From CAYLOP01 sp964385305 (GTDB lineage: Bacteria; Chloroflexota; Anaerolineae; Anaerolineales; E44-bin32), in assembly GCA_964385305.1 (NCBI GenBank), contig CAYLOP010000156.1:1-7287 (forward strand): DNA of 7,287 nt, given 5' to 3'. Shown piece by piece: positions 1 through 5,416 of the stretch. Under the pieces are notes generated by a model. It ran no database searches, was not told the DNA's origin, and worked only from the letters and a program-made list of their open reading frames with translations. Numbering within the stretch: the first letter of the stretch is position 1; each line of letters begins with the position of its first letter. The position numbers and the translations under genes were made by a program.

Positions 1-212
1 ATCTTTGAAATCCTTGACTGGCTTGATTTAATAACCTTAGCTGCTTTGACTTGGGTCAAGCCCTTTTGTTCCCTTAGATCTCTAACCATCTCGCTTAGTA
101 AGACCTTGAGCTCAATATAGGCAAGTTCTTCCTCGCTTAGCTCAAGGAAATCCTCGATGCCACCAACCTTCCAGCCTTTTTGTTCTAGTTCCTTAATTCG
201 ATTCTTCTCCAT
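1..212 (-). CDS. HigA-like XRE-family antitoxin, C-terminus cut by the window edge
   Basis: This is the antitoxin partner of the toxin gene just upstream; such proteins neutralise the toxin and bind the operon promoter through a helix-turn-helix. The visible part is 70 residues from the ATG at 212-210 and runs off the window. Residues 21-40 (DFLELSEEELAYIELKVLLS) are the acidic helical lead-in common in this antitoxin group, and residues 44-70 carry an XRE helix-turn-helix with the LREQKGLTQ and SSQSRIS signatures. The start is supported by AGGA (223-220 on the minus strand) seven bases before the ATG. It begins 24 bases after the toxin stop in the same direction, so the two are co-transcribed. 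Toxin before antitoxin is the HigBA order. Base composition is more AT-rich than the genes to the right, which suits a mobile module. The missing C-terminus cannot be judged. Confidence 0.85.
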   Translation of the reverse strand, partial: MEKNRIKELEQKGWKVGGIEDFLELSEEELAYIELKVLLSEMVRDLREQKGLTQVKAAKVIKSSQSRISK

Positions 213-236
213 TTCGAAATCCTACTATTAGGCATT

Positions 237-566
237 CTATGCGTAATAATTCACCAAACGTCTCTTGCAGATATCAATTACTCTCTTCGGTGTACGACTT
301 GTCTTTTTAGTAAATACTTCAAGTATCACTACGGCATCATCGGCTAGGTGGTAGATGATCCTCCACGTATTGTCTTTGTCAATGATCCTCAATTCATGAC
401 ATCCCTTGCCAATACTTGGCATAGGTCGTGAATGAGGTAGAGCAAGGTTCTCGCTCTTTTGGAGTTTTTTGAGTAAGATTCCAGCCTCGATCCGTGCCTC
501 AGCAGTAAATGGCGGCGTTTTTATCTCTCCATGAAGCCATGTTAGCGGTTTGACTTGTTTAGCCAT
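237..566 (-). CDS. RelE/HigB-type toxin (Gp49-like family)
   Basis: This is a 109-residue toxin of the RelE/ParE superfamily, Gp49-like (HigB) branch; family members are ribosome-dependent mRNA endonucleases. Family signatures are KPLTWLHGEIKTPPFTAEAR near the N-terminus (residues 6-25), LPHSRPMPSIGKGCHELRI in the middle, WRIIYHL and VVILEVFTKKT in the core strands, and a basic tail PKRVIDICKRRL. Length is normal for the family and no key region is missing, so it looks intact. The start ATG (566-564) has no Shine-Dalgarno sequence, but a good promoter sits directly before it, so the message may be leaderless. The antitoxin gene follows after 24 bases. The pair points away from all other genes in the window. 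Toxic activity is inferred from family and pairing; the catalytic residues vary in this family and I do not assign them. Confidence 0.88.
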   Translation of the reverse strand: MAKQVKPLTWLHGEIKTPPFTAEARIEAGILLKKLQKSENLALPHSRPMPSIGKGCHELRIIDKDNTWRIIYHLADDAVVILEVFTKKTSRTPKRVIDICKRRLVNYYA

Positions 567-574
567 GCGGTATT

Positions 575-603
575 ATTATATGTCAAATCTGACATATCGG
601 CAA
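575..603 (-). promoter_or_regulatory. Toxin-antitoxin promoter with operator in its spacer
   Basis: On the minus strand, TTGCCG (603-598, 4 of 6 to the -35 consensus) and TATAAT (580-575, perfect -10) are separated by exactly 17 bases. The spacer is filled by a perfect inverted repeat with 8-base arms, ATATGTCA and TGACATAT, around AATC (578-597). This is the expected position for autoregulation by the HTH antitoxin. The predicted transcription start is near 568, about two bases before the toxin ATG, which predicts a leaderless or nearly leaderless message. The motifs are seen directly; operator function is inferred. Confidence 0.72.
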
Positions 604-619
604 CTAGCAAAATAGGGCC

Positions 620-792
620 ATCTAACCATTCGCTGCCCCGTAACCCCACTACGCTGCGCTCCAGGGTCGCCAAGCGGAACACGGGATCCAGTCCAGTCAA
701 GCTCATCTTTCGGATGTGCTCCGCGAGGACCCCTGTAGGACCATCAGGGACGAACGACGAACGGCGCTACGCGAAGCTCGAGACCGTTAGCT
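620..792 (+). repeat. Intergenic repeat A (attC-like ends)
   Basis: This is a GC-rich element between the TA pair and the lipoprotein. It opens with ATCTAAC (620-626) followed by CATTCGCTGCCCCG and closes with GTTAGCT (786-792). The two ends are complementary at six of seven positions, and the match extends outward (GCCATCTAAC against GCCAGCTAAC on the other strand). Inside are modules shared with other separators: 672-697 matches 7222-7247 with one difference, 691-730 recurs in part at 4341-4374 and 5239-5255, and 727-763 recurs at 4258-4294, 5202-5238 and 5303-5339. The end section 770-790 (CGCGAAGCTCGAG then CCGTTAG) recurs at 2577-2595 and 5347-5365. It could be an integron attC-like site or a MITE/REP-like element. 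Confidence 0.7.
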
Positions 793-809
793 GGCTATAA
801 TAAAGCCAG
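791..809 (+). promoter_or_regulatory. Possible -10 element inside a small hairpin
   Basis: CTGGCT (791-796) and AGCCAG (804-809) form a 6-base-pair inverted repeat, and TATAAT (796-801) lies mostly in its loop. I find no convincing -35 box at 16-18 bases. If used, transcription would begin near 808, giving a very short leader before the ATG at 815. This is weak evidence for a promoter of the lipoprotein gene. Confidence 0.3.
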
Positions 810-814
810 TATCC

Positions 815-2440
815 ATGGAAAGAAAACGCTGTGATATGAGGGTAAAAAGGCGATATGTGCCATTCATCGGTGGGTTTATTCTGGCGGTGTCGTTGAGTGC
901 ATGCCTTCGGGCGACAACGCCAGAACCAGCGGAAGTGGGCACACCTCTACCCCCCATTGCGCCTACGACGACACGGACGGAGCAGCCACATCTCTCCCCA
1001 TCTCCGATCTCTGGGTCACCCCGCATGGTTACCTTCACCCCAGGCCCCGCTCCGATGATCACGATCGCCCCAACGCATATCCCCGATATCTTTACTCCGC
1101 GCGCCATCAAGGAAGGTGAAAAGCTTTATATAGATCCCGAGGGGTGGTTCTCCGTGTATATTCCTGCTGATTGGGAGGGTGGTGAAACGCCAGGCTCCTT
1201 CTCTGGGGGTGATGGGTTCGTGGAAATTGGCTATTTGCCGGAGCTGGGATTCGTGTCAAGAAGGCGGCACGCCCTCATCTGGCTTGCGAATATCGCGGAG
1301 GCGCCGGAACGGTCTCTCATCTGGTTTGAGCACAAGGTGGATACGGTAACAGAGGACGGCTCGGTCATCTCGCAAACGGTCTTCGAAAACCCTGAGGCGG
1401 GGCATGAGCACCGGTTTGTCCATATCCGGGGAGATGAAGACCACTTTACCTGGATCGAAAACTCTTTTGCGTGGTTGAAACCGATTGATCTAGAAGCAAA
1501 GCCGGCTTTTCATGAGATGACGCTGCGCCCCGAGGATGCCGCCTTTTGGAGTAACACAGACCCTCTCCCGGGTGGGATAACCGTTTATGAATTTAAGTTG
1601 GGGGAAGAAGGTCAAAATGCAGACCCTTCGGAGGGCAGCTTGCGGAACTTTGTACCCCCCGAAATGCTCGCGATTGGAGAGAAAACGGGAGGGGATGCAT
1701 TGGAACCCACCCCAGTGACCATGAGCACGGAGGAAAAGCTGGCCGCCTACGGGTATGAACTGAAAGATGGACCGGAGGACGAAAAAGATTACCCGCATAC
1801 AAACTTATACCAAGATGGGGAGCTTCTGCTTGCGGAGATTTACAAACTAGAGAGCGCGGCTGTACTCCCAACCAGTTCAGGCGAAACGCTATTCTTGACG
1901 CTTACAACGCTGGAGGACAACCCGGAAGGCTCTCGATTATTCCACAGTTATGTTGTGTATGATGGCATCGTGAGGGAGCGGCGCTATCAACACACCGATC
2001 CATCCTACCCGCCGTTCCTTTTCAGGGGAGAGATCGTTTGGGTGCGCTCGTCAGAGACTCGCTTCCAGTTAGAAAACATCCAGCAAGAGGTCGTGTTGGA
2101 TTACGCGACGTATTTTGGCTACAGAAATCGGGTTCAATTTTGGGGCGATCACCTGATCCTAGATCTCGGCTGCCTTGTCATTCAAGATGGGGAAATCCTC
2201 AATGAGAAATATGGATTCGAAGAAATCTTTCACTGGCGATTAATAGACAACAAGCCCTTTTTCTTTTTCCGAAAAGGGAAGCTTATAGGGTTTTCGTATG
2301 ATGGCGGTTTTTACCCGCTCCACTACCACAATATTCTTTCCGGACATTGGGCGAATTCGCCCGGTGGTGTGGGAAACGTAGTCACCTTCTTCGGGCAGCG
2401 AGAGGGTGAGATGTATTATGGTATCTTGGAATTTGAATAG
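815..2440 (+). CDS. Large secreted lipoprotein of unknown function
   Basis: I do not recognise a named family. The 541-residue protein has a basic N-terminus, a hydrophobic stretch and a lipobox LSAC with Cys30, so it should be lipid-anchored outside the membrane. Residues 31-96 are a Pro/Thr/Ser-rich linker. Residues 103-225 form a segment beginning YIDPEGWFSVYIPADW, reminiscent of PsbP-like folds that open with an 'F-x-Y/P' strand and a trailing W, and ending IENSFAWLKPI. A Glu/Asp-rich middle (225-330) leads to a beta-rich, aromatic-rich C-terminal part (about 330-541, with WGDHLILDLG, KPFFFFRKGKLIGFSYDGG and a terminal GEMYYGILEFE). No catalytic motif is evident. The start is uncertain: ATG 815 and ATG 836 both lack a good Shine-Dalgarno sequence, and 836 would give a shorter, more typical signal peptide with the Cys at position 23. 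It stands alone between two intergenic repeats. Confidence 0.85.
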   Translation: MERKRCDMRVKRRYVPFIGGFILAVSLSACLRATTPEPAEVGTPLPPIAPTTTRTEQPHLSPSPISGSPRMVTFTPGPAPMITIAPTHIPDIFTPRAIKEGEKLYIDPEGWFSVYIPADWEGGETPGSFSGGDGFVEIGYLPELGFVSRRRHALIWLANIAEAPERSLIWFEHKVDTVTEDGSVISQTVFENPEAGHEHRFVHIRGDEDHFTWIENSFAWLKPIDLEAKPAFHEMTLRPEDAAFWSNTDPLPGGITVYEFKLGEEGQNADPSEGSLRNFVPPEMLAIGEKTGGDALEPTPVTMSTEEKLAAYGYELKDGPEDEKDYPHTNLYQDGELLLAEIYKLESAAVLPTSSGETLFLTLTTLEDNPEGSRLFHSYVVYDGIVRERRYQHTDPSYPPFLFRGEIVWVRSSETRFQLENIQQEVVLDYATYFGYRNRVQFWGDHLILDLGCLVIQDGEILNEKYGFEEIFHWRLIDNKPFFFFRKGKLIGFSYDGGFYPLHYHNILSGHWANSPGGVGNVVTFFGQREGEMYYGILEFE

Positions 2441-2572
2441 ATTACTCTTATTAAATACATCCCATGACAGAACCATTGGGATCAAAGCCAACGATCCCCC
2501 CAGTATCCAAGCTCCAGCGCCTCCCCTTGTTAAACGCGGGACTGCGCTCCGCTATGCGGTCGCTCCGGGGTA

Positions 2573-2603
2573 CTTCGCGAAGCTCGAGGCGGTTGGGCAG
2601 CAG
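2573..2603 (+). repeat. Intergenic repeat B (end section)
   Basis: These 31 bases match 5343-5373 with a single difference (G for C at 2591). The section contains the palindrome CTTCGCGAAG (2573-2582), GCTCGAG, and the closing box GTTGGGC (2592-2598) followed by AGCAG. The upstream GC-rich stretch from about 2531 (CGCGGGACTGCGCTCCGC) probably belongs to the same element, but its left border is unclear and no RYYYAAC box is found there. The rest of the 2441-2668 intergenic region holds an imperfect hairpin around ATCCCA (2458-2463) and TGGGAT (2476-2481), which lacks a U-tract, and nothing else I can assign. Confidence 0.7.
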
Positions 2604-2656
2604 ATCAGACTTTCTAACCATCAGTCAGCACAGGGTTGGTTTCGTTCGAGCAAAAA

Positions 2657-2671
2657 AAGGAGCAAGTTTTG
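2657..2671 (+). promoter_or_regulatory. Ribosome binding site deciding a TTG start
   Basis: AAGGAG (2657-2662) lies six bases before TTG (2669-2671). This favours TTG 2669 over an in-frame TTG at 2636, which has no such signal. The resulting N-terminus, MNNALRTYPSIFNDVIGPVM, matches the normal beginning of L-serine dehydratase beta domains. Confidence 0.8.
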
Positions 2672-4217
2672 AACAACGCACTGCGTACCTACCCCAGTAT
2701 CTTCAATGATGTGATTGGCCCCGTCATGCGAGGACCTTCCAGTTCGCACTGTGCCGCCGCTGTACGTATTGGCAGGATGGTCCGAGATTTGATGGACGGG
2801 GAAATCAAAGATATCCTCATCGAATTTGACCCGGATGGCTCGCTGGTGACCACGCATGAAAGCCAGGGCTCGGATATGGGTTTGTTTGGTGGCCTCTTGG
2901 GGTGGGATGCTGCCGATGAACGGTTGGTGGATTCCCCAAGCGCGATCCAAGAAGCTGGGATCAGAGTCAACATTAAAATTTCCCCCATGGACGCCGACCA
3001 CCCGAACACATACAAAATGACGATCACCAATTCAAGAGAAACACACACCATAACTGCGATATCCACCGGCGGTGGCATTATTGAAGTGATCGAGATCGAT
3101 GGGGTCAAAGTCTCGATGGCAGGTGACTACTTCGAAACGCTACTTTATTTCGAGGCTGATGGGGATCGATTGCTGGCCTATTTGAATGAGCACATCTCGG
3201 CGGATGGCATTCACATCTTGCGTGGTGAGACTGCTCGGTTGGTTGAGATCAAGTCTCAGGGATTTTTAGATCAGGCGTTGATCTCCGAATTCGATATCCA
3301 GTCCATCAAACAAATCGCGCCCGTGCTCCCGGTTCTTTCGCGCCGAGATATGGAAGTCCCGTTCACCACCTGTGCGGAGATGTTGGCGTATAACCGCGAT
3401 AAAGCGCTCGATTTATGGGAGTTGGCCGTCCATTATGAGCGCTCAAGAGGGGCCATCACCGATGATCAGGTGACGCGAAAGATGGCAGAACTTGTCGACA
3501 TCATGCGGAGTGCGATCGACGCAGGCCTCGCCGGTACAGAANNNNNNNNNNTCCGGTAATTTCCAGGCTCAGATGGAAAATCATCGTCTGATCGACGGAG
3601 GCGTGCTGAATCAAATCATTCTGTATACAACGGCCTTAATGGAAGTAAAAAGCGCTATGGGCTTGATCATTGCGGCACCGACAGCCGGGGCTTGCGGAGG
3701 GTTACCAGGCGCGTGCATCGGCACTGCAAGCGCGTTGGGTCTTTCAACGGCTGATATGACGCGGGCTATGCTTGCTGGAGGGATCATCGGCGTATTTATC
3801 GCCGCCCATGCGACTTTTGCTGCTGAGGTCGGTGGATGCCAGGCCGAATGTGGCGCTGGGTCAGGGATGGCCGCTGCGGCGTTGGTTTCTCTGGCGGGTG
3901 GGTCAACCCAACAGGCCGTCAATGCGGCCTCCATGGCGCTCCAAAATATCCTTGGTATGATTTGCGACCCGGTGGCTGCCCGAGTGGAGGTGCCTTGCCT
4001 GGGCAAAAACGTGATGGCTGCCAGCAACGCCCTGGCTTGTGCCAATATGGCCCTGGCCGATTATGACCCGGTCATCCCTCTCGATGAAGTGATTCAAGCT
4101 ATGGACGACGTTGGTCGAATGCTCCCCTCAGCTTTGCGCTGCACGGCACTTGGGGGCTTGTCCATTACAGAGACTTCGAAAGAAATCAAAAAACGATTGA
4201 CCCAAAAAGATGTGTGA
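2669..4217 (+). CDS. sdaA: Single-chain iron-sulfur L-serine dehydratase (interrupted by an assembly gap)
   Basis: This enzyme converts L-serine to pyruvate and ammonia with a [4Fe-4S] cluster, in the cytoplasm. Residues 9-38 (SIFNDVIGPVM, then GPSSSH) open the beta domain; residues about 150-224 look like the ACT-like regulatory part of SdaAB; 231-291 is the helical lead-in of the alpha domain. After the gap, 221 residues carry PTAGACGG, GGCQAECGAGSGM, CDPVAARVEVPC and KNVMAASNA. Three cysteines (codons 3837, 3963 and 3996) are spaced 42 and 11 residues apart, as for the cluster ligands Cys343, Cys385 and Cys396 of the Legionella enzyme. The C-terminus is KKRLTQKDV and has no terminal Cys, unlike that enzyme. 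At 512 residues plus the gap, it resembles a fusion of Bacillus-type SdaAB and SdaAA. Both flanks of the gap end on complete codons but are out of frame with 10 Ns, so the true missing length should be a multiple of three; the gene is probably intact. Confidence 0.93.
3542..3551. other. Assembly gap (10 N) inside the L-serine dehydratase gene
   Basis: Ten Ns of placeholder length. The left flank ends with the complete codon GAA and the right flank starts with the complete codon TCC. Comparison with B. subtilis SdaAA as I recall it suggests about nine residues (27 bases) are missing between GLAGTE and SGNFQAQ. Confidence 0.97.
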
Positions 4218-4257
4218 ATGCAGGCCAGCTCATATTGCAGCCGTCCGTACTGCGCGA

Positions 4258-4374
4258 GGGCTCCTGTAAGACCATCAGGGACGAACAGTGAACGACCCCG
4301 TCAAGTCAAGCTTGATGAACGATCTGTGCGGGGCGAATGATCAAGCTCATCCTTCGGATATGCTCCGCGAGGAC
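4258..4374 (+). repeat. Intergenic repeat C (mosaic of shared modules)
   Basis: This stretch after the L-serine dehydratase stop is made of three modules found elsewhere in the window, in a different order. Positions 4258-4294 match the CCTGTAAGACCATCAGGG hairpin module of repeats A and E. Positions 4300-4325 are identical over 26 bases to 7251-7276 and contain the palindrome TCAAGCTTGA. Positions 4341-4374 (TCAAGCTCATC, then TCGGATATGCTCCGCGAGGAC) match 696-730 closely. No opening RYYYAAC box is seen near the stop codon at 4217. In repeat A the hairpin module follows the GCTCATC module; here it precedes it, so the element looks rearranged. Confidence 0.65.
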
Positions 4375-4669
4375 AAACGGTGCGGCGCGATTTGCTAATT
4401 ACATTGTATGATTGAGTTGCTCGAGTTGCCTGGGGTGGGGTGAACCCCGGCACCTCCCTGAAAGAGCACTAGGACTTCGCCCCGCAAAGTCGAAGATCCC
4501 CGAAGGGGGAGCGCGGGATCTTCGACAGCTCGCAGGCGTTATGCAAAGCTTCAAATTTGGTCGATGAAAAAGGTTATGAATTCGTGTATGTTTAGATCGA
4601 GGGAAATCCCAAAGAATTCCATTGGGTGTTGATTGGATGTATGGAAGTGAATGCCAAGGAGGAGGGATC
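4375..4669. other. Intergenic stretch with hairpins before the GYD gene
   Basis: Together with repeat C this makes 452 gene-free bases. An AT-rich patch (4385-4415) is followed by two hairpins: TGCC-T-GGGGT against ACCCCGGCA (about 4428-4449) and a perfect 12-base-pair stem at 4489-4526. A box GTTATGC (4538-4544) follows the second hairpin and resembles the closing boxes of the other repeats. From about 4545 to 4668 a reading frame with one TAG (4593-4595) gives protein-like sequence, possibly a decayed gene fragment. No promoter or terminator is convincing. Confidence 0.5.
4489..4526 (+). repeat. Perfect 12-bp inverted repeat
   Basis: GTCGAAGATCCC (4489-4500) and GGGATCTTCGAC (4515-4526) are perfectly complementary around a 14-base loop. 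No T-run follows, so an intrinsic terminator is unlikely. The GCGGGATC core recalls CGGGATCC in repeats A (682-689) and G (7232-7239). A GTTATGC box follows 11 bases later. Confidence 0.8.
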
Positions 4670-4954
4670 ATGGCCACGTATTTCATGTTTGGGAACTATT
4701 CTCAAGAAGCAATGAAGGAAATGAGTGCTGAACGAACGGACGACACAATTGCCGTGATTGAGAAACACGGTGGCAAATTGACTGCTGGATATGCGCTGCT
4801 TGGAGACAAAGATCTAGTTCTCATTGTGGACCTACCAAGTACCGAGCAAGCGATGAAAACCTCAGTCGCCTTGTCTAAAATGCTAGGAATTGGATTTTCC
4901 ACATCACCAGCAGTGACCGTCGAGACATTCGATAAACTCATTGAGGAAGGTTAA
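4670..4954 (+). CDS. GYD-domain protein
   Basis: This 94-residue soluble protein fits the GYD family, small ferredoxin-like alpha-beta proteins of unknown biochemical role. Features are the opening strand TYFMFGNYSQEAMKEM, the helix ERTDDTIAVIEKHGGKL, the strand TAGYALLGDKDLVLIVDLPS (family signature 'Y-x-x-x-G-x-x-D-x-V'), the helix EQAMKTSVALSKMLG, and the last strand SPAVTVETFDKLIEE. Length is typical for the family, which is about 90-105 residues. The ATG at 4670 is chosen because AAGGAGGAGGG (4656-4666) lies directly before it at good spacing; an upstream in-frame ATG at 4622 would place this Shine-Dalgarno sequence inside the gene. It stands alone between repeats. The family assignment is from motif recognition only. 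Confidence 0.85.
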   Translation: MATYFMFGNYSQEAMKEMSAERTDDTIAVIEKHGGKLTAGYALLGDKDLVLIVDLPSTEQAMKTSVALSKMLGIGFSTSPAVTVETFDKLIEEG

Positions 4955-5088
4955 TCGGTCATCACGCTCGTCGGATTTTCTCACAGCTTCCATAAGTATT
5001 CTTATACATCATGAGCTTTGGGATTTCCCAGTACTTCCTGATACGTTGCATCTGGTAGACAATGTATCAAGTCATATTGTATAGTGCC
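4955..5088. other. Intergenic stretch without recognisable gene
   Basis: This AT-richer stretch after the GYD stop leads into repeat E; together they make 462 gene-free bases. The only structure I see is a short interrupted palindrome around ACAATGTAT and ATATTGT (5060-5080). There is no T-run terminator and no convincing promoter pair. Confidence 0.5.
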
Positions 5089-5373
5089 GCCTGACCACTC
5101 GCTGCCCCGCATCCCCGCTCCGCCGTACTTCGCCCCCTGCGGGGATCCACCTGCATTTGGCTACGGGACGCTTCGCGGTGCTGCGCGAGGGACGCTTCGT
5201 GGGACCCCTGTAAGACCGTCAGGGGCGAACGGCGAACGGTCCAGTCAAGCTCATCGTACCGACAACCTGCGCCGCACCGCAGGTGCGGTGTATCCTTCGG
5301 GAGGACCCCTGTAAGACCATCAGGGGCGAACGGTGAACGATGCTTCGCGAAGCTCGAGGCCGTTGGGCAGCAG
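5089..5373 (+). repeat. Intergenic repeat E (longest copy, internally duplicated)
   Basis: It opens with GCCTGAC (5089-5095) and CACTCGCTGCCCCGC, and closes with GTTGGGC (5362-5368) and AGCAG. The hairpin module is present twice, at 5202-5238 and 5303-5339 (35 of 37 bases identical), each with the stem CCCCTG/CAGGGG around TAAGACCRT. Other structures are an 8-base-pair stem ATCCCCGC (5111-5118) with GCGGGGAT (5139-5146), and two overlapping, mutually exclusive stems at 5266-5290. The GTCCAGTCAAGCTCATC module (5239-5255) is shared with repeat A. The end section 5343-5373 is nearly identical to 2573-2603. Codon-like reading frames across it are not supported. Confidence 0.75.
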
Positions 5374-5416
5374 CGCTCTCGTCCGGCGGGCGGGTTTCTA
5401 GAACACATCGGAACGC

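Noticed and set aside
555..800. 81-codon plus-strand frame through repeat A
   Set aside because: It lies in the TA promoter and repeat, with no ribosome binding site and no protein-like pattern.
787..1110. Minus-strand open frame rich in Gly and Val
   Set aside because: It is the antisense shadow of the Pro/Thr linker codons of the lipoprotein.
2636..2668. Upstream TTG start for the serine dehydratase
   Set aside because: There is no Shine-Dalgarno sequence before it; the TTG at 2669 has AAGGAG at ideal spacing and gives the family N-terminus.
4428..4450. tRNA-like hairpin GGGGT-ACCCC
   Set aside because: There is no T-loop consensus, acceptor stem or anticodon arm around it.
4489..4526. 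Rho-independent terminator
   Set aside because: The stem is strong, but no T-run follows on either strand.
4593..4595. Stop-codon readthrough (TAG) upstream of the GYD gene
   Set aside because: There is no evidence of an intact gene around it and no recoding signal; decay or chance is more likely.
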